Numbered from the stretch's first letter, positions 23,031 through 36,781 are shown. The stretch is DNA of 64,000 nt from Megaleporinus macrocephalus (GCA_021613375.1 CM038704.1:2377647-2441646), one strand, 5' to 3'. The notes: a model not told the origin generated them from the letters alone. Numbers and translations are program-made.

Positions 23031-23460
23031 TTTCCTAACCAGTTGTAACAGCTCTGCCCCGCTCCCATTCAGAGGAGGCGTCAGCAGCAGTCCCTAATAT
23101 AACCAGCAGGACGTGGCAAGCTACAAACATTACCGGAGAACGATGGAAGGCATTTTGCTTAAAGATGCGCCGCAGCAGCTTGATGTACAGCTCTTCGGGC
23201 CTAGAGGGCAAGGATCGGGGGGAAAGCGATCCAGCGGCTGATCCCAGCTCAGCTGTCAGCGGCGCAGCTGGCACAAAGGGACTTGTGACAATCACACCAT
23301 TCCGACCTCTAATCCACCCACTAATCCAATCAGTCTGGCTCTGCACTCCAATAGTGAGACACAGAGGATGAGCCGCAGCTCACAGATCAGGATATAGACT
23401 CGGAGAGCTGGCACAGAGTGACCAGAGGAAAGAGAGAGAAAAAAAAAAGTTCCCTCCTGG
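23031..23460. promoter_or_regulatory. Complex GC-rich block, possible conserved element
   Basis: Non-repetitive, with CGCCGCAGCAGCTTGATGTA and TCAGCTGTCAGCGGCGCAGC. Open frames on both strands (23035-23371) are short and unrecognised. Confidence 0.25.
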
Positions 23461-23578
23461 CTCCTGCTAAAAATTATGTGCTTACATTCATTAAATTCTG
23501 AAGCCAATTAAATAATGCAAAAGCGAACTGACTTACTGATTTGAGAAAAGAAAATTCACCTTAACAATACACAAACAA

Positions 23579-23609
<31 letters not shown>

Positions 23610-23632
23610 TATTATATATATATATATATATT
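23579..23632. repeat. (AC)n then (TA)n microsatellites
   Basis: An AC run (23579-23602) is followed by a TA run (about 23613-23632). Confidence 0.95.
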
Positions 23633-23989
23633 AAACATTGAATTGCTTTCTTTCTCTTCTGTTCCTTCTATTTCTCTGTTCAGACTATGACTATATAACC
23701 CATAGGCATGTATAATATGCAATGTTTTAGTGCTATCATTATAAATTACATCACAATACACTTTTCTTATTATCTGTACTGGAAGCTGATACAGCATAGT
23801 ATTGTAACAATCCACAGAAGCCAGGTATCGATATGGTACTGACTTATGTTAAAAGAAAAGCTAAAGTATGTTTTTTAAGAAAGTGACTGTGAGACTATGT
23901 GAAAAGGTATTAAATCATAACATACTATAATATATATTCAGTACTACATTTACAGGAGAGCCCTTTACTTTTAAAGAAAGTCAGTTTTT

Positions 23990-23991
<2 letters not shown>

Positions 23992-24044
<53 letters not shown>

Positions 24045-24050
24045 CTTCTG

Positions 24051-24139
<89 letters not shown>
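23992..24139. repeat. Two long (AT)n microsatellites
   Basis: AT runs at 23992-24040 and about 24059-24138 are separated by AAAACTTCTGGTGTGTGT. They are long enough for cruciform extrusion. Tyr-Ile frames across them are artefacts. Confidence 0.95.
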
Positions 24140-24145
<6 letters not shown>

Positions 24146-25765
24146 GTGGGGGGGCACAAAGTGATGATAAAGTACATGCCTGGTAAGGACCAGGCCAAAC
24201 CAAGCAAAGGTGGCACAGAACACAATTCAGCGTCTACAGTCACCATGGAAACAGGAGGCTGCGCCCGTCCACAAATGAAACCGCCCGACGTCTGACCAAA
24301 CGGCTGCTCTGCACAGCATGGGCAGCCCAGTGTGGAAGGGACACGGCACAGAGACACAACAGCTGCCCCGAACGCGCTGCAGGAGACAGGACACGCGCAA
24401 CAACCTCTACGGCTACACCATCACTCATAAACTACCAGCCCAGCACATTATCATCATCCAGAGGCCCGAGTTTCACCTCTGGGTTCATCACACACGGCTC
24501 CCCGCAAAACAGCATTACAGCATCAGGGCACAGAGTGAGGGTACAACATGCCTGAGAGCCACTGCTCTGTAGTGTACCCCAGGTTAAGTGTGAGCCGTAC
24601 CTCCTTACAAACGAGGACAGGAAGCAGCCAAAGAAAAGTTGATCCCGGCGCTTTTAAACCCGGGTCAGGCTCCGTTTGCTGAGGTCCGTTTCTGCATAAG
24701 TGAGCACACAAACCCCAGTGCCTGTTCAAACACTCTCTCTCTCTCTCTCTCCCTCGCCCGCTCTCGCTCCCTCTCTAGCAACTCATGACAACGGCCGCAG
24801 CAGCACTGTTTGATCTCCAGTGTTTTCCTTAATCTGGGTTGTCAAGGTTCGCTTGTTGAAGGCTGTTTACTTCTCCTACAAAAAAAAAGTTTTTCTCTCT
24901 CTCTCTCACTCACTCACTCACTCTCTCACTCTCCTTTCAGACAATGACTAATCTGAAGGACTCGGCTCTCCACCAGCCTGAATTCAATATCTTTTAGCAC
25001 TGGTGCCTGTAAACTGTTACAGCAGATTTTAATCAATTGACGATTTGAAAACAATAAATAAAGCTGTTTTTTTCTGTATTGTTTTTTCTACACTGGTCTG
25101 CATTACTAAAGCACCTGTAACTATGAAAAATACTGTATATAGATTAATTAGAGTAATAAAAAAAATATTTCAATCAGTTATATCCTAAAAAAATGAAGTG
25201 AGAATGAAAACAGACAAATTTTCTTGTGATGACATAACTAATAGGCAGTTGAAAGAAATTTATGTTACCACAATACTCAACATAATGTTTCCAGTGGCAC
25301 TAATTTCATAGAGTGACTTAACTATTGTGATAACACCGTATCATGAGGCCTTTAGTGATTCACACCTCTAGTGTATAGAAAGATGTGCTAAATTGTTTAG
25401 TGCTAAATGTAGGTTTCACAAACACACAGCGCCACAACTTCAGTGCATATATATCACATATACATCTAATAAGCAAAAGTTCTGCTGTGAGAACAAAAAC
25501 AAAAAAAAGGCTTATCACTCTTGCTGTCCTTTGCGTCATGTGCAAGTGTCTTGATGGGTGGACTTAAATGACTTAAAATATCTTGGAAACAGTCTGGTTC
25601 CATTGACTTACATTAAAGGTATGTTAAATTCTTCCTGGTCCACCGCATAGCCAGTAATGATTAAAATACATAATTATTCATCCCATAATACCCCCCATGG
25701 GGACAATGGGCACAAACTGTAGTTATATAAGGAGAAAGAAAACAGGGACCAGAAGAAAAAAAAAA
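24140..25765. other. Non-coding stretch with CT tracts
   Basis: The first part (to about 24720) is moderately GC-rich and complex. CT-rich runs lie at about 24733-24775 and 24893-24935. A fragment of the CTGTCC-ended element (CTGGTTCCATTGACTTACAT, 25591-25610) is present. No gene is supported. Confidence 0.45.

Positions 25766-25852
<87 letters not shown>
25766..25852. repeat. (TA)n microsatellite
   Basis: About 85 bases of alternating TA. Confidence 0.95.
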
Positions 25853-25857
<5 letters not shown>

Positions 25858-26410
25858 TTTTAAGCATTCTAGGGGGCACTAAGTTCTGACAGACAGAGAG
25901 AGACAAACTCCATAAAATGAGTTTTAGTTTAAAAAGTGGAGGAAAAATAAAGAAAACTATACACACACGAACACGGTGATGTCACACAGCTCTTAAGCAT
26001 TTATGGAGGCTGCAAAGCTTCAGACAGATAGACAGACAGGTTTTACAAAGGATCTGAAATGAATCTAACATAGATAGATATACAACAACAGATAGAAAGA
26101 TAGATATATGAGGTGTAGTTAAAGATGTGGATGATGGACACACACTAGCTGTGTGAGGAGAGAAGAGGGAGCTGTTCTAGGGGAGAAATATATACATATG
26201 AGAACACACTTAAGTGGAAAAGCAATTGGGAGACTGCAAAGCTTCAGACAGGTCTTTAAATAGGATCCAAAGTTTTAGATAGATAGTTCTAAAAAGATCT
26301 AAAAGATCTAAAAAGATGATAAAAAGCTTTCTGTGCAATATGAGGTTTAGTTATAAAAGGGGATGCTGTAGTTACATGCAGAGAATGAAAACAGGAACCT
26401 GCCCTAAAGG

Positions 26411-26456
<46 letters not shown>
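26411..26456. repeat. (TA)n microsatellite
   Basis: About 45 bases of alternating TA. Confidence 0.95.
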
Positions 26457-26459
<3 letters not shown>

Positions 26460-26757
26460 AAACAATTATGTCCTAAACAGCATCGTTACAGGAGAGAATA
26501 AACGCTGTCTTTATGCAACCAGAATAATTGATTTAATAACCACAAAACTTTCACTCAGTGTGAACGACAGTTGTCGTGAAGATACAGGTTTTTCTTTATA
26601 TGTGGAAAAGCAAGCAAACTCACGACTGAGACACTTAAAACATTTCAGCGCATAAATGACGAAACTGCAGGAACTGCAAGAGGGTCCCGGGGGGGGGGGG
26701 CTGCACAAAACTTTATGTAGCAATAATGTTTCTGGGCAGCAAATATCGTTTAACGAA

Positions 26758-26761
26758 AGAG

Positions 26762-26816
<55 letters not shown>

Positions 26817-26969
26817 TACAGTGAGAACTACAAAGAGAGAAAACTATAGATAAAGAGAGAGAGAACCACAGAGAGAGAGAAAACTATATAGAGAGAACTA
26901 GGGAGAGAGAACTATAGATAAAGTGTGTGTGTGAGAGAGAACTATATATATAGAGAGAGAGAGAATTAT

Positions 26970-27002
<33 letters not shown>

Positions 27003-27258
27003 ACTATAGATAAAGAGAGAGAACCACAGAGAGAGAGAGAGAAAACTATATAGAGAGAACTAGGGAGAGAGAACTATATATATAGAGAGAGAAAGAATTA
27101 TAGAGAGAGAGAGAGAGAGAGAGAGAGAAAACTATAGAGAGGGAGAGAACTATAGATAAAGAGAGAGAACCACAGAGAGAGATACAGAGAGAGAGAGAAA
27201 ACTATATAGAGAGAACTATAGATACAGTGTGTGTGAGAGAGAGAATTATCTATATCTA

Positions 27259-27337
<79 letters not shown>

Positions 27338-28092
27338 CTATATAGAGAGAGAGAACAATATAGAGAACTATATATATAGATAGAACTATAGAGAGAGAGA
27401 ACAAGAACTATAGAGAGAGAGAACTATATATATAGATAGAACTATAGAGAGAGAGAACGAGAACTATAGAGAGAGAGAACTATAGAGAGAGAGAACTATA
27501 TAGAGAACTATATATGTAGATAGAACTATAGAGAGAGAGAACGAGAACTATATAGAGAACTATATATATAGATAGAACTATAGAGAGAGAACAAGAACTA
27601 TAGAGAGAGAACTATATATAGAGAGAGAACTATATATAGAGAGAGAACTATATATAGAGAGAGAACTACATATATAGATAAAACTATAGAGAGAGAACAA
27701 GAACTATAGAGAGAGAACTATATAGAGAGAGAACTATATATAGAGAGAGAACTATATATAGAGAGAGAACTATATATAGAGAGAGAACTATAGAGAGAGA
27801 GAGAACTATAGAGAGAGAGAGAGAACACTAGAGAGAGAGAACGATAGAAAGCGAACTATAAAAAGAAAACTATAGAGAGAGAGAGGATTATAGAGAGAGA
27901 GAAATAACTATAGATATATATAGAGAGAGAACTATAGAGAGAGAGAACTATGGAGAGAAAGAACTATAGATATAGAGAGAGAACTATAGAGAAAGAGAAC
28001 TATAGAGAGAGAACTGTAGAGAGAGAGAACTAGAAAAAGCTACAGATAGAGAACTATATAGAGAGAGTTATAGATGGATATAGAGAGACCTA
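26758..28092. repeat. Long purine-rich GAGAGAACTATA low-complexity block
   Basis: About 1.3 kb made of GA runs, GAGAGAACTATAGAGAGAGA and ACTATATATAGAGAGA words, with an internal (TA)n at about 27262-27315. The + strand is almost free of C except in the ACTATA words, giving extreme purine asymmetry. Confidence 0.9.
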
Positions 28093-28094
28093 TA

Positions 28095-28122
28095 AATAAA
28101 TAAATAAATAAATAAATAAATA
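28095..28122. repeat. (AAAT)n microsatellite
   Basis: Seven tandem AAAT units border the purine-rich block and precede the CpG-rich region. Confidence 0.9.
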
Positions 28123-28179
28123 GAGAGAGTGAACTACAGAGTGAGAGAAAGAGAGAACTGTAGAGATAAAGAGAGACAG

Positions 28180-29320
28180 AGAGAGCACGTGGGGGAGAGC
28201 CCCCCTGGCAGCCTGATGCTGGTGGTGCTCGGTAGGAATCTCGGCGCGGTGGAAGTTGTGAAGTTGTGTAAAGTGGGAATGTTTTGCGTCGCGGCGCCTC
28301 AAACTGTCACAAAACGTTTTGTTTCGCGGGCTTGTGCTGCTGCACGTCGCGCGCGCGAGCGCGAACATGTCAGAATTACAAGTTTTGCTAGCCGCGGTGC
28401 TAACAAACTTAACTTCTCCACGCTGGAAAAGTGGCGTACGCAGCAGCTCGTCTGTCTGTCTCTCTGCCTGTCTGTCTGTGTGTCTCTCTGTCTGTCTGGT
28501 CCTGGAGTCTTCCTCCTCACAAACTTTCAGAAAAACGACCCCAGAGAAACGACAGCAGCGCTTCCTCCACACGGACCGCCCGCCTGACTGACTGACTGAC
28601 TGGACGATGCCGTGTTTGTTTGTTTACTTGTTTACGCGGCCGCTAGAAACAGCAGCCGGAGAGCGAGAACATGTGACAACAACGAGAAGAGCCGAGCGGC
28701 GAGGCGAAATATGACGGAGAGAGAAAGAGAGAGGCAGAAAAGCTCCATTTAACTTACCACAAGAGGACAAGTCTGAGAGAAGATGTACCAAGAAAGCGTG
28801 AGCGCTGAGCACACTGTAAACACTAACAATATTACTCCGCCCGCCCGGGGGACTAACTCAGGCGGACAGGCACACAGATCCAGGCACAGCGTTTCGAGGA
28901 GGGAACCCGCAGCCCCTCCACGCCACCTTCCTCTCCCGCTTATGAGAGCGAGGTTACACTTTAGCGCGTCTTGCGAGTGGAGGAGAGAGAAGAGAGGAAA
29001 AAAAACGCACGAGGGAGAAGAAAAAGAAAAATCGCGGATTTAGATGTTGTTATTTTTTGCCGTTCCAAGTCCGTGACGTCACATCCACCTGCTGGGTAAA
29101 CACTAGCAGCGTTCAGTGCAGAGCTGAAGCTGCAGCTGCCGGAATAGCGCGCGCGCGCCGTGCAAAGTTTTCTCTGAAGAAAAGAAAAAAAAAACTTTGT
29201 AAGAAACGATTAAAAATAGACGCGTTTTGTCTCGGATGTGAGGATTTTTCACGTTTTATGGCAGACTGTTAACATCAAGCCTCTTCGTGAAGCTAGCTAA
29301 ACTGGCTAATTACAAATGAA
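28180..29320. promoter_or_regulatory. CpG-rich island, probable promoter / first-exon region
   Basis: A dense CpG stretch with GTCGCGCGCGCGAGCGCGAA (28347-28366), a GCGGCCGC site (28636-28643), CCGCCCGCCCGGGGG (28837-28851), GAATAGCGCGCGCGCGCCG and a consensus CRE TGACGTCA at 29074-29081. It ends near TTCACGTTTTATGGCAGACTG. Frames on both strands are open by composition only. On the - strand a GTAAGT donor-like hexamer (28752-28757) could end a non-coding first exon. Which gene it serves is unknown. Confidence 0.55.
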
Positions 29321-31272
29321 ATGCTTCCCTCGTCCCCCCACCTCACACTATCCCCCCACCTCTCTCTCTCTCTCTCTCTCACCGTTTCCCCCTCTCTTTC
29401 TTCACTCCATCCAATGAAGCGAGGGGGAAAAGTTCAGAAGAAGGACAGAGGAAGTAGAGAAAGTGTGCGTGTACCTCAGTTCACACTTTCCTGAGGTGCT
29501 GCGTTCGTGACTGCTGGTCTATTTTGCGTGACTCGCTTTTTAATAGCGTGTCACGGCGGATTAAAGGGGAATTCCACCGGCGTTCCAAAATGTCCTGAGG
29601 GTATAGTCACTGAGAAAGGAATTTGGGGTTTTGGTGTTTTTGATGTGACATGGTTCATTGTAGAGAAATTTGCAGACTAAAGTTTCTGTACAGTGGTGGT
29701 GATAGGAACCAGGGGGCGGTGAATCACAGAAACATAACACCTTTTGTTTTGTTTGTCATAAGTTTAGGTCAGATTCTTTTTTTTTTAACAAATTCAGACT
29801 TTAAGAAGTTAGTAGATTGTAAACTATTTGAACAAAGTCAACAATCAACAGTTAGCAAGCAACTGGTGACCAACACGTCATCAAAATCATGCTAAAAATG
29901 TTCATCGTCCAGACGGCTACAGGTACTGATGTGAGAAGAGGTCTAAACTGAAGCAAGGTGTGCTAATCTGGGAGTTAGGGGTATTGTGAGAGCGCCCCCC
30001 TGCTGTTTAACCGGATCTTCACAGTTTTACAGTTACAGTTTCCATTTCCCAAACACTTTAGCTGCTAACACGTTAACATTATACTCCAAATAAACAGCCA
30101 CACGTTTAGTCTCCTCGTTATTTCACACCATCGTCAACGTTAACACAGGAAGGTAATAAGAGGTGGCGCTGGAGCTCGTGTGTATCTGCAGTGTCGGGAT
30201 TTTTAAATAAACTGTTAGAATAAAAAAAAACTATTTAAGAAGCTCCAGTTTACAGTGGAGATCAATGTGAGGTCAGTGTGCTGGTTGTAGGTATAGTGGA
30301 CGCTGCTGTCGGTCACTGTATAAAACCATATAAAGAGACAGTCAATCAGAAGTTAGGAAATTAAGTCAGTATTTATGTTATTTTGGCAAGTTATGATGTT
30401 TGTGTGGTCTGTTTTTCTTAAATCTATAATTAAAAACTTAACCAGTGTCACAAGGTTTACAATCTGAATATACTACTTTTATTTAAAACGACTTATAAAC
30501 AAGTCCCTTTTGCCTTATGACCTTGTCACTGTATTGGAGTTATAAAATTATCTCAGAATTATTATTATTATTGAAGCCTCAGACAGTAAGCAGTGTATTA
30601 GAACCATTGTTAGACTCTCTCTTAGCTTGTACAGGCATTAAACCCTTCAGACGTCTGGTTCCTATCACCACCACTGTGAAGAATTCTGACCCACAGAACA
30701 GGACCTTTCACATCAAGCCAGTCTTAATAATTTTATGCACACGTCTTCTTAAAATCAGCCTCCTTAATGCTTCACCTTGTTTTTTACACATAGAATTTTA
30801 AAATGTACCGCAAAAGCAGCATTGCCCTCAGCCTCTTTCTCCTAGCTGCATCATACAGTGTCTTAATGAATGAAAGTAAAAGCCTTTAATGCCAGCAGAT
30901 GTGTTTCAGCGAGAGTTAATTAGGAAACAGTGAGAAATGGTCACGTGGGGGTCCGGTGCGCTGGTGAGCGTTCGAGTGAACCTGAAGTCCTACGGACGCT
31001 GGCTCGTGCCCTTGATCAAGGTCTGAAAAACACAGTCCATCGTGGTATTTAACACTGTGCTGTAGTGCACTCTGTGGATTCACGCCTGCTTCTTCCGCTG
31101 CTGGAGCTGGAGACACTGGGCTCTTTCATGGGTGTAGAGCGCCACTCTCTGGCCATGATCCGTCATTGCTTTAGATGTGAAGCGCTGACAGAGCTAGAGT
31201 TTGGGATGAATGTGTGTCCAAAAGCAGCCATTCACTACTTTAAGTTCTCCAACTGCTAACACACTTGGCTTA
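29321..31272. other. Non-coding stretch
   Basis: Contains a CT run (29361-29380) and single units of the 18-bp-array element at 29690 (TACAGTGGTGGTGATAGGAA) and 30656 (GGTTCCTATCACCACCACTG). Frames at 30916-31259 have no recognised domain. Confidence 0.45.
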
Positions 31273-31760
31273 TACACAGTGGAGTCACATTATTATGACC
31301 ACTTCCTACTTGTTTTGTTGGGGAATGTTTTAGTGACCCGCTCATCCATGTGGAAGACACTCTCAACCCATTTGGGTCTGAATCCATCCTTGCAGATCAC
31401 GCACACCATACATGCTGATGGTCTTCTCTGGGGTGGATGCGATCTTCCGGCAAGACGATGAGACACGTCCCACAACTAGAAATGTCCCACATTGGTTGGA
31501 AGAGCTGACCAAGATTTCTAAGTACTACCCTGGGCCCCTAATTCCTGCAGACTTGAACCCAGCTGAGCATCCATGGGAGCACCTGGATGGTGGTTTTGGC
31601 TCTATGGACCCTCCTCCACGCTCCCTCCAGCAGCTGTGGGATGCACTGCAGTCAGCATGATACCTCCAGATACCTGTGACCACCTACCAGGACCTTACTG
31701 AGTCTCCCAGTCCGTCTAGCTGCTGTACACGGTGTCATAATAATGTGACTCCACTGTGTA
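31273..31760. mobile_element. Tc1/mariner-type transposon remnant with perfect 27-bp terminal inverted repeats
   Basis: The left end (31273-31299, beginning TACACAGTGGAGTCACAT) and right end (31734-31760) are exact inverted copies over 27 bases. The element starts and ends at a TA dinucleotide, as expected for the TA target sites of Tc1/mariner elements. At about 488 bp it is far shorter than an autonomous element, and it keeps only part of a transposase frame. It is an internally deleted, dead copy. Confidence 0.9.
31412..31660 (+). pseudogene. Tc1/mariner (DDE) transposase C-terminal fragment
   Basis: The frame contains FRQDDETRPTTRNV, corresponding to the family's 'QDNAxxH' aspartate region. 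Then come YYPGPLIPADLNPAEHPWEHLD (31530-31590), corresponding to the 'PDLNPIEHxW' glutamate region, and QQLWDALQSA before a stop. The N-terminal DNA-binding half is missing. A neighbouring frame upstream (about 31330-31461) seems to carry more transposase-like sequence, implying a frameshift. Several catalytic-region positions differ from the consensus, so it is a decayed fragment. Confidence 0.8.
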
Positions 31761-33573
<1,813 letters not shown>

Positions 33574-33640
33574 GTGTAGGTTCACTGGTGGTTTGAGCAT
33601 AATTAAAGTATTGTGTTGTAGACATGGTGACACCTGGTTC
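33574..33640 (+). repeat. Flank of the dispersed element that seeded 18-bp array 2
   Basis: GTGTAGGTTCACTGGTGGTT, then GTTGTAGACATGGTGACACC and TGGTTCCC lead directly into the array, the same order as at 62150-62220. Confidence 0.8.
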
Positions 33641-34483
33641 CCTTCACCACCACTGTAAACAACATCACCACCACTGTAAACATCATCACCACCACTGTAA
33701 ACATCATCACCACCACTGTAAACAACACCACTACCACTGTAAACATCATCACCACCACTGTAAACATCATCACCACCACTGTAAACAACACCACCACTAC
33801 TGTAAACATCACTACCATTGTAAACATCATCACCAACACGGTAAACACCATCACCACCACTTTAAACATCACCATCAAGGTAAAGACATCACCACTGTAA
33901 ACACCATCAACACTGCTGTAAACATCACCACCACTGTAAACATCACAACCACCACTGTGAACAGCATCAACACTGCTGTAAACATCACCACCACTGTAAA
34001 CATCACCACCACCACTGTAAACACCATCACCACCACTGTGAACACCATCAACACTGCTGTAAACATCACCACCACTGTGAACATCATTAGCACCACTGTA
34101 AACATCATCACCACCACTGTAAACACCATCACCACCACTGTGAACACCATCACCACCACTGTGAACACCATCAACACTGCTGTAAACATCACCACCACTG
34201 TAAACATCACCACCACAACTGTAAACACCATCACCACCACAACTGTAAACACCATCACCACCACAACTGTAAACATCATCACCACCACTGTGAACACCAT
34301 CACCACCACAGCTGTAAACATCATCACCACCACTGTAAACAACACCACCCCCACTGTAAATATCACCACCACCACTGTGAACATTACCACCACCGCTGTA
34401 AACAACACCACCACTGTGAACATCACCACCACCACTGTGAACATCACCACCACTGGAAACATCATCACCACCACTGTAAACAG
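33640..34483. repeat. 18-bp minisatellite, array 2 (reverse orientation of array 1)
   Basis: About 47 units of ATCACCACCACTGTAAAC and length variants, each with GTAAACA or GTGAACA. Sub-blocks containing CATCAACACTGCTGTAAACA recur at about 33900, 33965, 34045 and 34165, showing higher-order duplication. Frames of 200-290 codons across it are artefacts. Confidence 0.97.
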
Positions 34484-34513
34484 TAGGCCACTGGTTTAAC
34501 TCCTACATTACTA

Positions 34514-34675
34514 TGTATATGGCCGCTGTCCAAAGCAAAAAGTACTCTGTTCTTGAGCTGATCTGAAGGCTACATGAAGTTTGGAGGTCTGTGATGACTG
34601 ACTCTGCAGAAAGTTGGTGACCTCTGAATACATTGGCCATATGGTGTACATGTTTTTCTTCGGACAGCGACGGAA
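34514..34675. mobile_element. Shorter relative of the CTGTCC-ended TIR element
   Basis: GGCCGCTGTCCAAAGCAAAA on the left and TTTTTCTTCGGACAGCGACG on the right form an inverted pair around about 160 bases of different interior. This suggests an internally deleted or independently captured copy using the same ends. Confidence 0.65.
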
Positions 34676-34699
34676 TACACCTGGATGTAACATTTAACA

Positions 34700-35300
34700 T
34701 AGAGGCTTACCAGCCGACCAGGAATTCTCCTGACTCTCCCGAATACCCACTCCGGCAGTCGGTGCAGGAGAGTACAGTTGCAATCACTTTGAAATGCCTT
34801 TCTGTTCATCTCGGGAAGCGTGACAAAATTGAATGAGATTAAAATCAACTTTCAAATAAAGAATTAAGGGCATCGAGTGAGGGCAAGCCTGATTACAGTT
34901 TGAGGATTGTTGGCATTGAGCACCACCAAACAGAAAACAATAGAGTTATTGTGTGGATTGTGTTGACATCACATGGATGAGGCCTAACCGGTGCCCTGCG
35001 GATTTGGCCCCCACTAGATAGAGCGCTACTTTAAAACAAATTAATTGGGGATTACTATCGGTTATGTAACACGATCTCAATACACACTCAAGCTCGGAAA
35101 TGGACTAATTAGCATTCTGTTAATTGGGTAATTAAACAAATGAAAAGCTCTCTGCTTCCAAGGGGGGAGACAGCTTGCGAGCGATAGCCTCCCCGCTGCT
35201 CGAGTCACAGCGAGACGTAAAAGGAACAATAGGAGGCAGCTGCCTTGTGCTTAATAAACCAGAACCAGTGCACTGCAATAGAGCTGGCACCTGGTTTCAC
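34700..35300. promoter_or_regulatory. Candidate conserved non-coding element
   Basis: A non-repetitive block between arrays. It has many homeodomain/forkhead-type words: AATTAATTGGGGATTACTAT, GGACTAATTAGCATTCTGTT, AATTGGGTAATTAAACAAAT, GAAAACAATAGAGTTATTGT and GAACAATAGGAGGC. Complexity and motif density resemble developmental enhancers, but conservation was not tested. Confidence 0.35.
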
Positions 35301-35335
35301 TGGTGAAGGGGATTTGATTTGATTTGATGGTTTTA

Positions 35336-35372
35336 GATGCTGTTTACAGTGGTGGTAAGGGGACCGGGGGGT
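35336..35372. repeat. Single unit of the 18-bp-array element
   Basis: TGCTGTTTACAGTGGTGGTA followed by AGGGGACCGGGGGGTCAACA is the junction seen at array 1 (unit, then GGGAACC...GGGGTCACC), but unexpanded. It is useful as an ancestral-state copy. Confidence 0.75.
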
Positions 35373-35502
35373 CAACATGTCTACAACACAAATGTAGACA
35401 TTTTATTTACTTTGAAATATGATACTAATGGAAAAACTAAAAATAATCAAGTATGTTTCAGGGACTTACAGCTTCTTGCAAAATCGTTCACAAGTTTGGA
35501 AT

Positions 35503-36781
35503 TCACTTTGTACCTGAAGAGGTGATAGTGAGTCACTGTAGTACCACTTTGTACCTGAAGAGGTGATAGTGAGTCACTGTAGTACCACTTTGTACCAGAA
35601 GAGGTGATAGTGAGTCACTGTAGTACCACTTTGTACCAGAAGAGGTGATAGTGATAATGATAGTGATAGTACCACTTTGTACCTGAAGAGGTGATAGTGA
35701 GTCACTGTAGTACCACTTTGTACCAGAAGAGGTGATAGTGATAATGATAGTGATAGTACCACTTTGTACCTGAAGAGGTGATAGTGAGTCACTGTAGGTC
35801 CACTTTGCACCAGAAGAGGTGATAGTGATAATGATAGTGATAGTACCACTTTGTACCTGAAGAGGTGATAGTGAGTCACTGTAGTACCACTTTGTACCTG
35901 AAGAGGTGATAGTGAGTCACTGTAGTACCACTTTGCACCAGAATAGGTGATAGTGATAATGATAGTGATAGTACCACTTTGTACCTGAAGAGGTGATAGT
36001 GAGTCACTGTAATACCACTTTGTACCTGAAGAGGTGATAGTGAGTCACTGTAGTACCACTTTGTACCTGATGAGGTGATAGTGAGTCACTGTAATACTAC
36101 TTTGTACCTGAAGAGGTAATAGTGAGTCACTGTAGTACCACTTTATACCTAAAGAGGTGATAGTGAGTCACTGTAATACCACTTTGTACCTGAAGAGGTG
36201 ATAGTGAATCACTGTAGTACCACTTTGTACCTAAATAGGTAATAGTGAGTCACTGTAGTATTACTTTGTAGCTGAAGAGGTGATAGTGAGTCACTGTAAT
36301 ACCACTTTGTACCTGAAGAGGTGATAGTGAGTCACTGTAATACCACTTTGTACCTGAAGAGGTGATAGTGAGTCACTGTAGTACCACTTTGTATCTGAAG
36401 AGGTGATAGTGAGTCACTGTAATACTACTTTGTACCTGAAGAGGTAATAGTGAGTCACTGTAGTACCACTTTATACCTAAAGAGGTGATAGTGAGTCACT
36501 GTAATACCACTTTGTACCTGAAGAGGTGATAGTGAATCACTGTAGTACCACTTTGTACCTAAATAGGTAATAGTGAGTCACTGTAGTATTACTTTGTAGC
36601 TGAAGAGGTGATAGTGAGTCACTGTAATACCACTTTGTACCTGAAGAGGTGATAGTGAATCACTGTAGGACCACTTTGCACCAGAAGAGGTGATAGTGAT
36701 AATGATAGTGATAGTACCACTTTGTACCTGAAGAGGTGATAGTGAGTTACTGTAATACCACTTTGTACCAGAAGAGGTGAC
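35503..36781. repeat. 41-bp minisatellite with an AP-1 core in most units
   Basis: Units of 41 bases (ACCACTTTGTACCTGAAGAG, GTGATAGTGAGTCACTGTAG and one base) plus a longer variant with GATAGTGATAATGATAGTGA. TGAGTCA, the AP-1 consensus, is exact about 22 times. An eight-unit block beginning GTAATACTAC at 36091 recurs at 36419, exactly 328 bases (8 x 41) later. Confidence 0.96.

Noticed and set aside
28129..28591. Overlapping 90-160 codon frames on both strands in the CpG island
   Set aside because: Open because of high GC, with low-complexity stretches (Ser/Leu/Cys from TCTG repeats) and no domain. Better explained as promoter or UTR.
33603..34499. Frames of 199-291 codons in the second 18-bp array
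   Set aside because: Same repeat-unit artefact as in array 1, with both strands open simultaneously.
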